From Parus major (lineage: Eukaryota > Chordata > Aves > Passeriformes > Paridae), in contig NC_031770.1 of the NCBI RefSeq assembly GCF_001522545.3, positions 93,410,851 to 93,474,850 on the forward strand: a stretch of DNA of 64,000 nucleotides, read 5' to 3'. Position 1 is the stretch's first letter; each line of letters begins with the position of its first letter. Below the pieces are notes generated by a model. The model searched no databases, was not told the origin of the DNA, and was given only the letters and a program-made list of their open reading frames with translations. The position numbers and the translations under genes were made by a program. Below, piece by piece: positions 13,333 to 24,200 of the stretch.

Positions 13333-16176
13333 CTATAAGCAGCAAGAAGAGATTCTTTGTCAATTATTGATTTTAAAAAGTTCCAAAAGTTCCTGTCACT
13401 ATTTCAGTTTTCTCTTTAGCCTTAAAAAAAAAAAACAAACACCTTGAGAAAAGTTTTCTGTAGAGCATCCTTTTAAGAAACAGATTCAGTGGTTTAAGTA
13501 GATTTTTTTTATTCTCTAACACATTCTTCTGGTCTTTCAGCATTTATTAGATCAAGGTAGATTTCCTTGTTCTTTGGAAACAAGGAAAAGAATCCTGGTA
13601 GTACAAGAACAGAATGATACCAAAAAATGCAAAATTATATCAATTATATAATGTATAATCTGCTTTGCCATGATCAAACAGATTACTGATTTTTATATGT
13701 GACTAACAAATGGTTTTAAAGAGAATGACAGCTCACAAAATCAATGTTGCTCCTTTTGTTTTTTCTAATCCTTACAAATACTGAGTTTATGGTATAATGT
13801 GTATTGATATTTCAGTAAAGAAATTTCAACATTGCCAAAAATCTTTTTAGGTTGTTGTTGAGGACACTTCCCATGCCAGCCTATTAAGCAGACACTAGGA
13901 CAAAAGGAGACTGCAACGAAGTCCATTGTGACATCTTCAGAAATTACTACAAATAGATGCAGGTCATCACAGGTATATTGCTCACTGTTCTGCTACCATT
14001 TTTCAAAAGTGAGATTCACTTCTGACACATTAAGAGTTTGAACAAGACAGTTTTCTACACTTAGAAGACTATAACCTTGCCAGCTTTTGCTCTCTTCTTC
14101 CCATTCATCATGCAAACATAATGCTCCTTAGTTATAATGCAAGCTATAGAGGGAAGATAGCATTATGATATTTGAAACACATGTTAATATATAACTGCAA
14201 CAGCTTTGGTCCTAACAAATATGCATTTTCTCATTTTTTTTCAACTTAAAAAATATTAGGTCCCATCAGTAAGCATCATTATGAATTTATTTAAACATTT
14301 GCACTCTTGACCAGCATTTGCCCAACATATTTGTTAGAACAGTATAAAGAACTAGAAGAAATAAAGGTTGAGTGAACCAGATGAGTTTTTCTTTATTTAA
14401 AAATCTGCATTGCATGCAAAATGAAGTGCATTGCTTAGGCCTCTGGATTGACTAAAGTCCCCTTCCTACTAACAACTCAGCTTTACTCCTAACAAGAGCC
14501 CTTTCCAAAATTTACAACATCCGTTCCCCCAGTCACAACTAATTTTATTCATGCCTATCCACTTTTCCAATCCTTTTACTGCTTCTTAGAAATAATATGA
14601 ACCACAACACATTGTTTACTACTCCCCTCATACTGGTGTCTTTATCACAGAATGGTTTGGGTTGGAAGGGACCTTAAAGATCACCCAGTTCCAATCTGGG
14701 TGACACCTTCCACTAAACCAGGTTGCTCAGAGTCCCATCCAACCCAGCCATGAACACTAAAAAGGATAGGATATCCACCACTCTTCCGGGCAACCTGTGC
14801 CAGTGCCTCATCACTCTCACAGTAAAGGACTTTTTACTAAGACTTAACCTAAATCTACTTTCTTTCAGTTTGATGCCATTTTGACTTGTTCTGTCACTAC
14901 ATGCCCTTGTAAAAAGTCCTTTTCCAGCTCTCTTGTAGCCCTCCCTTAAAGTACTGGAAGACTGCTCTACTGGTCTCCCCAAAGCCTTCTCTTCACCTGG
15001 CTAAACAATCCCAATTCTCTCAGCCTGTGTTCACAGGACAGGTGCTCCAGCCCTCCTCTGGACTCTCCCCAACACGTTTACAGCCTTCCTATGGTGGGGA
15101 TCGCAGAGCTGGATGCAACACTGCAGGTGGTATATGAGGAGAGTAGAGTAGAGGAGCAGAATCACCTCCCTTGACCCACTGCCCCCACACTTCCTTAGGT
15201 ACAGCCCAGAACACCTTTGGCTTTCTGGGCTGCAACAGCACACTGCTGACTCATGTTGCACTCCTTGTCAACCAACAGCCTTGAGTCCTCCTCCTCAAAG
15301 CTGTTTTCAATCCATTCTCCACCCATCCTTTACTCATGCTTGGGACTGCCATGACCCAGCTGCAGGACCCAGCACTTGGCCTTGCTGACTTTAATGAGAT
15401 TTGCACACACTATTTCTGTCCTGTCAAGGTCCCCCTGGACGGTACTTTTTTTCTCCAGCTTGTTGACTGCACCACAATTTGGCACCATCCAAAAACTTGC
15501 AGAGGGGGGCACTCAATCCCACTGTCCATATCCCTAAGAAAGATGCTAAACAAGTCTAGTCCAAATCCTGACCCCTCATGAATGTCACTTATCTCCACTT
15601 AGGCACAGAGCTGTTGACTGCAACTCTCTTAAGATGACCGTCCAGCCAGTTCCTTACCTGCCCAGCTGTCCATCTGTCAAATCCATACCTCTCCAGCTGA
15701 GAGACAGGAAATTTGTGTGGGACAGTGTCAAACGCTTTTCATAAATTCAGGCAAATTACATCAGTCACAGTGTGACCCTGTATGACCTCATCCACCAACC
15801 TTGAAATCCCACCATAGAAAGCCACCAGATCTGTGAAGCGGGATTTGCCCCTAGTGAAACCATGGTGGATCCCATCCTCACACAGCTTATGAGATCCCAA
15901 CCCCCCATTTGTCCAGGCAGGCTCCACATCCCTCCAGACCCCTCAGTGCTGCCCGTCATGCCTCGCCCCAGCCCCTTCCCCAGACCCATCTGTCCACTCT
16001 GACTTTTAACACCTTGTCCCACACTCTTTCAGCTCCACATGCCCTTAAGAGGCAACCCCAAACCCCTCACGCCACGGCTGCCCACGCTCAGCCCCAACCC
16101 CCCGGACCGGCGAGGGCTCACACACACGGCCCCATAGGTGCTCCCCCGGCCCCGCTACCGCCCGAGCCACACTCAC
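13333..16176 (-). other. FBXO25 intron 1, with a CR1 in its 5' half
   Basis: This intron runs from the exon 1 donor (GTGAGT) to the exon 2 acceptor. It contains a 1.2-kb CR1 (14645-15890). The 15890-16060 stretch is CT-rich unique sequence between the CR1 and the CpG island. 13333-14644 is AT-rich with no recognised element. Confidence 0.6.
14645..15890 (-). mobile_element. CR1 LINE, 5'-truncated, reverse-transcriptase remnant
   Basis: The plus strand starts TCACAGAATGGTTTGGGTTG, the reverse complement of the CR1 3' end. Reading leftward from about 15890 on the minus strand, broken frames show the CR1 RT signature GFTRGKSRFTDLVAFYGG and later a [12 protein letters not shown] stretch (normally 'RNWLDGR'), followed by the conserved 3' untranslated part. 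Stops and frameshifts disable it. It lies in FBXO25 intron 1, same strand as the gene, its 5' break roughly 290 bp from exon 1. The 5' limit is approximate. Confidence 0.88.
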
Positions 16177-16260
16177 CTCACGGTGCCCCTCACGGTGCCC
16201 CTCACGGTGCCCCTCACGGTGCCCCTCACGGTGCCTCTCACGGTGCCTCTCACGGTGCCA
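16177..16260 (-). repeat. 12-bp tandem repeat, seven units, in FBXO25 exon 1
   Basis: On the plus strand the unit is CTCACGGTGCCC, seven consecutive copies with no indels. Three copies at the right end vary only at the last bases (CCT, CCT, CCA). On the gene strand each unit contains CCGTGAGG or CCGTGAGA, itself a near-match to a splice donor, and the last unit abuts the true GTGAGT donor. The array fills over half of the inferred first exon. Confidence 0.95.
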
Positions 16261-16320
16261 CTCCCGCCGCTCCCCGCCCGGCGCTCGGCCCGGGCCTGGA
16301 GCTGTTGCCGGAAGTACCAT
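16177..16320 (-). other. FBXO25: FBXO25 exon 1, noncoding 5' UTR (start approximate)
   Basis: The exon is inferred from a strong splice donor on the minus strand (GAG followed by GTGAGT, donor G at 16176) at the edge of the CpG island. Its 3' half is a run of seven 12-bp repeats (16177-16260). The next acceptor, 13333, opens the exon that carries the FBXO25 start codon. The transcription start is not visible and is placed near the ETS-type CCGGAAGT at 16308-16315. If transcription begins above 16320, an ATG at 16320-16318 would enter the leader. Mammalian FBXO25 also has a noncoding first exon, from memory. The donor is secure; the 5' edge could be off by tens of bases. Confidence 0.65.
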
Positions 16321-16449
16321 GGGCCGCGCTGGCCACGCCCCCAGCGCGCTGATTGGTCGTCGCCCGCCGCGCTTGTTGCTACCCGGCAGCGCGCGCTGCC
16401 ATTGGCGAGGCGGGGCGGGGCCATCTCCGCCCGGCGATGGGCCGGCCGA

Positions 16450-16459
16450 GTCACGTGAC
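16450..16459. promoter_or_regulatory. Palindromic GTCACGTGAC E-box
   Basis: A perfect 10-bp palindrome about 130 bp upstream of the presumed FBXO25 start. It fits the extended E-box bound by USF and by the MiT/TFE factors (TFEB, MITF; the CLEAR element). A second CACGTG follows 18 bp to the right of its core. The match is seen; binding is inference. Confidence 0.55.
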
Positions 16460-16535
16460 AGGCGCCCGCGGGGCGCACGTGCCAATGTTTTGGTCGGCGG
16501 GGGCGGGGCGTGTGGCGCGCGCGGGGCGGGGAGGG

Positions 16536-16637
16536 CGTGACCCCCTGGGGACCCCCCCCCGGTGTGACCCCCCCTCCCCGATGTGACCCTCTGTAACCCC
16601 TGAGGAACCCCCCGGTGTGACCCCCCCCGGTGTGCCC
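16536..16637. repeat. C-rich degenerate repeat, G-quadruplex-prone on minus strand
   Basis: The stretch repeats a GGTGTGACCCCCCC-like unit about four times in degenerate form, with C-runs of 5-9. The minus strand therefore has closely spaced G-runs, which could fold into a quadruplex upstream of the FBXO25 promoter. Structure is inferred from composition only. Confidence 0.6.
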
Positions 16638-16679
16638 CTCTCTTCTATGACCAGCGTGACCCATTATCCTGACACAAAT

Positions 16680-17595
16680 ACAGCCATGGCAAAGGTGGTG
16701 TGGGGCTGCCTTTGCACAGCCAGAGTCTGTAGGCCACTCTTCTCTGCCATTGCCTGTTTGAAGTTTCCCAGCCCCACACTGGAAAATTATGTGAGCCAAT
16801 ATTAAAAGTCCTACACCACTACTTTGCCTGGAACATGTCAACCTCCATGTCCATCCTATGAAAAATTTTGGTGGTTTTTTTTTTTTTTTTCTATTTGGTA
16901 TCTGGATCTACAGAATTCCTTCATAATGTGGCAGAAATCCTTTTGTCTCTAGGATCCTTCTATATTTTCAGTCTCTGAGGTATCCTGTGGTGGATGACAT
17001 TCAATGAGTACTGAGTTACCTCATGGCTCTGGTGGGGTAGTTCCTTCAGGGCAAGCTGGGTTTTACTGAGGAGTAAGCAGCATTAAAACCTGAAAGACAG
17101 TAAGCAGGAGATTACTTCTTGAAAAAGTTCAGCATTTTGGGAAGGACTCGCATTGGAGCAGCTTGTGGAAGACTGTCCAGTGAGGGGAATTCCATGCTGG
17201 AGTAGCATGAGAAGGAAGGAGTGCCACAGACAAGGCGTTATGAATGGACCCCAACCCCAGTTTCCCCATCTCCCTGTGACACTTGAGGAGAGGATGTGAC
17301 AGAAAAGTCAAGAACAGAGCGGAGTGTTGAGTCTGGGAAAAAAAGAGGGAGTTGACAAAAAGGTGCTTTTATTTTTGTTTCTGTTTCTTACAGTGCTATT
17401 TTAAAAAATACCCAATTTTTAACCCACAGCAAATTAAATTAATCTTCCCCAAGTTGATTCTGGCTTACATATGATGGTGGTTGGTAGATAATCTCTCTGT
17501 CATTGTCTGGAACCATGAGCTCTTTCATTTTTCTCTTTCCCCTGCTAAAGAGGGGGGGTGAGAGAGAAGAGGGGTGGGCACCACACTTCCTAATA
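16680..17595. other. Intergenic, nothing recognised
   Basis: Transition from the CpG island back to AT-rich DNA. A poly-T run lies at 16877-16892. No exon with credible splice signals or family similarity was found. Confidence 0.5.
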
Positions 17596-18227
17596 TCATA
17601 GAATTGCTTGGATTTAAACGATCTTTGAAGGTCATTTATGTGCAATCCCCCTGCCATGGGGACACCTTCCACTAGACCAGGTTGCTTAAAGCTCCATCCA
17701 GCCAGGCCTTGGAATCTTCTAGGGGTGGAGGGACCACAGCTTCTCTGGCAACTTGTGACAGCAGCTCACCTGCCTTGCAGGGAAGAATGGCCTCCTAGTA
17801 TCTAATCTAAACCTGCTCTCACACAGTTTAAAACCATTCCCCCTTTTCCTATCAGTTCACACCCTTGTAAAAAGCCTCTCTGTGGTTTTGTTTGTTTTTT
17901 TTTTTTTTTTTTTTTTTTTTTGTTTTTTTTTTGTTTTTGTTTTTTTTTTTATTGTTTGGTTTTTGTTTTTGTAGCCCTTCTTCATTACTGGAAGCTGTAG
18001 AAGGTCTCCCTGGAGCCTTCTCTCCACCAAATAGGCCCTGCTCTCTTTGCCAGTCTTTGTGGGAGGGATGCTCCAGCTCTCTGAGCATCTTCATGGCCTG
18101 TTTCTGTCCCCAGAGCTGGGTGCAGCACTCCGGGAAGGGCTCCATGAGAGCAGAGCAGAGGGGCAGAGTCACCCCCTCAACCTGCTGGTCGCATCTGCTG
18201 GCGTCAAGCCCAGCTGAATACCTCACA
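17596..18227 (-). mobile_element. CR1 LINE 3' fragment with internal poly-T expansion
   Basis: The plus strand opens TCATAGAATTGCTTGG and continues with the usual antisense CR1 3' region (GACACCTTCCACTAGACCAG, then CACCCTTGTAAAAAGCCTCT). At 17886-17970 the element is interrupted by a T-rich tract where the CR1 normally reads 'tttcttgtag'. It then resumes with TGTAGCCC and TGGGTGCAGCACTCCGGG. The copy is 5'-truncated and noncoding. Confidence 0.85.
17886..17970. repeat. Poly-T microsatellite with rare G/A interruptions
   Basis: About 85 bp of nearly pure T inside a CR1, with a longest uninterrupted run of roughly 27. It probably grew from a short T-run of the parent element. Its length in the assembly may be unreliable. 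Confidence 0.9.
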
Positions 18228-21200
18228 CTTTAGGGAGGATACAATAGGGAAGGAAGAAACAGAGGAAGTCATATGATGCTTCTAGCTTTTTTCTTTTTTT
18301 CTAGTATGGGTCCCAGAAGGACAAGGACAACTGTGTCTTCCCTGTTTAGGAGGTCACACTCTTTGACTTGTGCTTCAAATTTAATAAAGTTATTAATAGC
18401 TGAGGTACAGAAGTAATTGGGTTTTCTGTGACAGCTCTCTTTCCTGCATATTTGCTGCTACTCATGCTCAGCTATTATAATATTTCACCTGCTGGCTTCA
18501 GCATATTTATATTAATTATACAATAGAGAGAGCTGGAAGAATGTGATTTTTAATTTATTTTTTAGTAAAGAGCCACTTATTACAAGACTTTATGTATATG
18601 TGGTTCCATTCCAAGTGTCTAAAAATCTTGTGACTGTTCAACAAGCAGATGCAAAGTGGTTATTGCCCAGAGTTACTACTGAGCCATCCTCTGTTGCAAG
18701 TGTAAATTTCTCACTCTGTACTTCAAAAACGAAGTAATTTTGCTGTATAGTGTTTGTGAAGTAATTCTACTATTTAATGTTTACGATACCTTTCCATATG
18801 CCTTTTTGTAACAAAATATGACAAATTTTCAAATGAATAAATTTAAAGGTATTTCCCATGTTAAGTATTGGTGCTATCTTGAGAGACCATGCTCTGACCT
18901 ATAAAAATCTAATTGAAGACTCAGAAATTTATTTTAAAATATTTTTTTTTTTATGTTTAGTGCATGTCTGTGTTAAAAGTATACAGAAAATAACATGTTG
19001 TTCACTTTAGGTGGGGTTCAAGATGAAAAATAACTTAATGGAATGTGGAAGCCTTTAAGACTATTCTGATCAACATGGAGCAGCTCAAGCAGTTCTTGAA
19101 TAATTTAATATTGATTGACACCATTTCAGATATTCTTTATAAAGTTGTATGGTAATTTTCTTATTCTGGTGTCACAGCCTTCTATTATGTTTTATTTAAT
19201 ACTAAAGCAGTTTAAACCTTCACAGTGGAAATTGAACAAACTGATCTGAAGTGTGGCTGTTAGTGCTTTAGATTGTTACAGAGAGATTTTAAAGTTAAAA
19301 TTTCATTAAACCCAGATGGGTTTTGCAATTCAGATAGTTACCCTTACTGATTGCAGGTCCATGTAGATGAGACACTATATCATTGCCACATTAACATGAA
19401 ATTAGGAGACCTTAATAAAATGGTGAATTCCATCTTTCCCATTTTTTGCCATCAAATCACTTAAATTATGATTTCTTTTTAATAATCAACAGTGAAGGTG
19501 AACTCTTTAAATGAGCTTACACTGAAGGAAAGCCAAGCTATTTTACTTTAATATTACAATTTCTTGTAAGATCTAAGACATGTTAATAAAAGCGAAACAA
19601 ATGTTGTTTGGTGTGGCTTAGGATAACTTAATGGAGCACATAAAGCATCTTTTCATTAAGATTCATATTTCCTTAACTGCTTAGTCTGAAAATAAGCATT
19701 GTAGGAATATTTATATGTGTTTATGTTTATAGATAATATGTTTATAGGAATCACTTCAAATTTTTTCTTAGAAATTGTTTGAATATGAAGGTTGTGGTAG
19801 ATACAAATGTCCTTCTTTCCTTTGGGAGAGTAGTTTTCATTTTGCTGAGTAATCTCTATACATATTTCAAAAAATAGAATAGTTCTGCCAAATAATACTG
19901 CAGCCTGGTTCAGTTACTTAGCAACATTTAATGCTAACAAAAAGACACAGGAAAGGGATGCAGGAGAAATAAAATCGTTAGAAAGAAGAAGGAAACTCAT
20001 GACAATAATGAACACAAAACTAATAAGTAAAACAAAAATGGAGAAGAACATGTAATCCAAGCAATTGGCCTTTTCTCAAGGAGACAGCTGCTTATAGTTT
20101 AATTTTTCTGGAAAAAACTACCAACCTGTAAAAAAAAAATTAATCAAAATTTGGAGAAAAGCCTCATTATCCCAGATATTACTTAATGTGTGTTTTTCAG
20201 TGTATTACACAGATCTTCAGAAATTTCTTTGTGGCTGGCATAATTTTTTCTTAAATACTTCTCATGAATACTGCCAAAATGAGGTAATGCTACCACTCTT
20301 CCTTCATCAGGTTTATTGCCCTCCTCAGTGTGAGAGGATAAATAATTAAGTGTATTAGGGAAACTGTAGATGCATAAGACAACATCTCCCTTCCCAAAGG
20401 CTTGGCTGCTGAGGTTCAGCTCAGCAGTGGTGCAGCCCAGGGCAGCCCCTTTCCTCCTGGGAACATCGGAGAGAGGCTGATGACAGTGCCAGGGCAAGCA
20501 GACTGGCTTGTCCATGTAGCCTGCTGAGCTGGGCTCCTACCTAGACTGGCAGATTGGTTTCCCAGCTTGACCTTGGAGCTGCCTGAAGCTGCCTTGCCCT
20601 TGATATAGACTGTTTCTTGAACCTAGCCACCATTGACTTGCCTTATGCAGAGAGACTCTGACAGGCAAGGCCCCTGCCTTATCACCCCAGCACCCCTCTC
20701 AACTCCCCAGTCCACAGGGATGTAATATCATCAGATAAACTGCTCTCCAAAGAGCATGGGGAATGGAAAAAATTGATGAACAGAAACATCTTATTAGAGC
20801 TTTGTAGGGAAAAACGATTCACAGATATACAGTAGGTTATTAATGGTTACACTCAGAAAAGTAATTGTCTTCAGCAGATTTGCAAATCAATGTTGGTTGC
20901 AGAATTTTAATATTGAAGATGTATTTTATAATAATTCACTGTTGAATGTAAAACCAGATTTACTTTGGTTGGAACAAACACTCTACAGCAGAGGGAAAAG
21001 AATTTTGAAAACCAATAATTACTCTGTGAAAAAACCACTTTGCTGTGAAATAACATTAAGGGAGAAACAGAAGAGCTTTCTGTGTGGCAGTAAAAAACAT
21101 GACTTTAGATAACTCCAGAGAAACAATCTGAAAAAGAGCATGTACCATATCTTGAGATAAATCTTTAATTGAAAGCCCTGGGACACAAACAGAAATTACA

Positions 21201-24200
21201 CCATTTGATCAATGGCAGGTTGGATACTGCAACTACCTCATCTCTGATGGGGGAAATGTGAGGTCAAAACTAAGGTTCGGAAAAGAAATGTTTGTCTTTC
21301 AAGAAATATGTGCTTTGCCTGTTTTAGAGAAACGTAACTAGGAAAGAAAATAAATTAGTTTAGAAATCTGCAGCGTGGGGTGGAATTTCATGGCAGTCCA
21401 AGATATAGAAACTGGTAAGGAATTACTCATCAAAATAAGGTTCATTGCCTTTATGGTAATGAAGGATGGCGTGAGGTTTCTAACCCTTCTTGAAACCTTT
21501 AATCAGACAAAAACACCAATTTTTAGAAGCAGACTTTCTATATTGGTAAGTTACCATCTGTTTTCACCATATTTGTATGCATCCATAGAACCTGTAAATT
21601 GGTTTGGATTAGTGGTTTCAAACCTAAGAGAAAGTAATTTCTGCAGCAAAAGCTGGGGACATAGAACTCAAGGAAAAAATGGATCAAAACTGAAGACAAT
21701 GTTGTAATAATTAAAATAGATATAAAATTAATGTGTAAATGAGAAGATATCTAATTGTTGAAGGAGGGAGGTTCTTTTTCTCTCTTGTTTCTGTCAGCTT
21801 TTCTCATAGGAAGAATTGGATTAAAGAAATCTAATTTTACAGAGAAGTTTCATCAGTATAGTAAGGGAAGCTTAATCAGTATATATGATATAGTTGAATC
21901 TTACTGCAGGGAACTGAATGCAAACTAGTAGATGTACCTAGAAGGGTAAGGAAAAAAGCAAACTATTAGTCTTCTATTCTACAAAATGATATGCACTGGT
22001 GTTTGCTAAAATGCTCAGCTGTAGGAGATAGCTAACAGAACTGCTAGTTGAAAAGGGTAAGTTTTCAAAGACAAAGAGAGAAAAATAGAGCTTGAAAAAG
22101 AAAGATAGCTAGAATGTTTAGAGAAATTAGATATTTATTAGTTTGGCTGGTCCTGATAAATTGAGTTACATAGCCAGTAAGCAATCTTAAAGATACTAGC
22201 ATTTATATAGAAAACATATAGATGATTGGAGAAATGTGACAGAACTGCAAAAGAGCAAATACTGTGTCTAGTCTTAAAAAATGAAAAATAAGCCTATCAA
22301 TTATAATTTGAAAATTTAACTTTAATTTCTGGTTGAAAGATCCAATACTAATATGACCTCTGTAGTGAGCTGGAATACAGAATTAAGTGTATGCATGTTA
22401 AGCTGGTAGATGGTAGGAAATTGGCAAGATCTCTAAGAATGTGGAAAGATGCACCAAGACTTAAAAATGACCTTGGAGAAGTGGTCTGAAACAGAATGAA
22501 ATTCTCTACAGACTTTCTTTTGTATATCTACTTGTAATTAAAACATCTGTCCATGTGGTACTTCACTCCCGTTTTGGTATGCCTATGATATACATGGTTT
22601 AATGGAATAGCATAAACCCAAACATAATTACTAGGACTATCAGTAACAGTCTTTATCTCAGCAGCAAAAGTTGAATCTTATATAACAGCAGTGTTATTAT
22701 AATAAAGCTGACCAGTGAGGAAATAAAGAATAAATCATGTTGAAATTAAAAAAAAAAACCTCAGCCCTGAAGTTAACTTAGGTTTTGCTTGTACCTAATG
22801 AAGCACCTGTAAATAATAATTGTGTCAGTGAATTCATGTTGTGGTTTATGGAAGTGGGAGAACAGAATCAGGCTTTCTGATTTATCACAATTGTAATGGA
22901 AACTAACAAACACAATTTTGTCCTGGTTTCAGCTAGGGAAGGGAAGGTGCGGGAAGGGAAGGGAAGGTGCGGGAAGGGAAGGGAAGGGGGTTTGAGTGAG
23001 AAGCTTCATGGTGTTTCACCTCAGGTGGGCTTGGAATCATGAAATGGGATGCAGATTCTCAACATTAGTAATTCAAGTTACACTCAGCTACTGCACTTTA
23101 GCCCAGTGGTATCAAAGAACTGTAGTTCTGGCTTACAAAATGTCCTGCTTCTGGTTTGTTTTCTGAAGCAAACTGCAAATGCATAGGAAGGAAAAAGAAA
23201 AGTCTAGTACAATCAAAACTGTGATTAAAGTCTCTTAAAGTCAAAGTGTCTTTCCACTGGCAAAGCAGACTCCACAGAAATTTCTAAAAGAAGCTAACCA
23301 GTTTCTTACACTTTTCATACTATACACATACCTATGTTATTTTTCAGAACTGGAAAATCTTCCACTCTTACTGCAAGTCTTTCTCTGATAGATTTGTGCA
23401 TGTTGAACTGAACATTTAGTTAATTGAGGTTTTAGTAAGTTTCAGTTCCCATTTACTACATTTGAACAATTTTCAACATATCTAAAAAGGCACCATCTCC
23501 AGGAACTGGAAATTAGTGTTATTATCTAGCCTTTGTGTACATGTAAGCTTGCATATTAGACTTTTTTTGAGAAATAAATTTTGGTTATAAATAACATAAT
23601 GCTCTTTGTTTTCAATAGAGTAATTTACACTTCTTCTGAATGAGAGTGGCATCAATGGACTATCAATCTGACCCAGAGATGAAACAGCAAGCAGACTGTC
23701 AAAATCTTTAGTTGGTAAGGTATTGGAGTGTTTGCTTCACAATAATTTTATCTTTTCTTGGAAAAATGCAAATATAGGTGATTCTAATGAACAAAACAAA
23801 AACCTGATGGTTGACAGTTATAGAGGTTACTGTATAATATATGCTTCATATATCGTATATTTTCGGCTAATTTAACTCCTCAAAAGTCTATCAGATATTA
23901 GTATATGGTTGGTAATTCTACACCTCATCATTAGCAGTCCTCATGATTTGTAATCCACTGTGATAGTAAAGAGTTCCCTTTGGAAGCACTAAACAGAGGA
24001 AAGCAATATATTTTGTGAAATGGGAGCACAATATACTTTCATGATTATTATCCATCGCCTTGCTCACCATGTAATTATAATCCCTAAATTCACATTTCCT
24101 ACTAAAGAATCCATTTGGGGAGGGCCTGGGGAGGAGTGGGGAGAAGGTGATGAGTTTGTCCAGTAATCTCTATGGGTTGAAATTTCTGCATTTGATCTCT

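Larger units (their letters stand above)
1..16320 (-). other. FBXO25: FBXO25 gene, 5' portion (exons 1-5)
   Basis: This entry spans the visible part of a minus-strand gene. One noncoding exon and four coding exons join in a single open frame of 130 codons that closely follows the N-terminal third of vertebrate FBXO25 (about 360 residues in mammals, from memory). FBXO25 is known as a substrate-recognition subunit of an SCF (SKP1-CUL1-F-box) ubiquitin ligase, largely nuclear and related to FBXO32/atrogin-1. The nuclear-signal residues (KKRKKDH) and the [15 protein letters not shown] segment favour FBXO25 over FBXO32. The F-box and C-terminal exons must lie to the left of position 1, since no matching exon was found in 1-1941. 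Introns are about 2.8, 6.7, 1.3 and 2.9 kb. Intron 1 and intron 2 each contain a CR1 copy. Exon boundaries come from splice signals and similarity only; no transcript was available. Confidence 0.93.
16070..16560. promoter_or_regulatory. CpG-island promoter of FBXO25
   Basis: A sharp GC- and CpG-rich island in otherwise AT-rich DNA, the only one in the window. On the FBXO25 (minus) strand there are two CCAAT boxes, seen as ATTGG at 16352-16356 and 16401-16405, with GC boxes between and beyond them (GGGGCGGGG types at about 16411-16420 and 16498-16511). A plus-strand CCAAT lies at 16482-16486. An ETS-type CCGGAAGT is at 16308-16315 and two CACGTG E-boxes are at 16452-16457 and 16476-16481. No TATA box was seen. 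Such islands are often bidirectional, but no plus-strand gene was found to the right. Confidence 0.85.

Noticed and set aside
16045..16841. Long open frames across the CpG island on both strands (146, 147 and 222 codons)
   Set aside because: They follow from GC richness and the 12-bp repeat, cross the exon 1 donor and resemble no protein. Only the part inside exon 1 is discussed, as a possible uORF.
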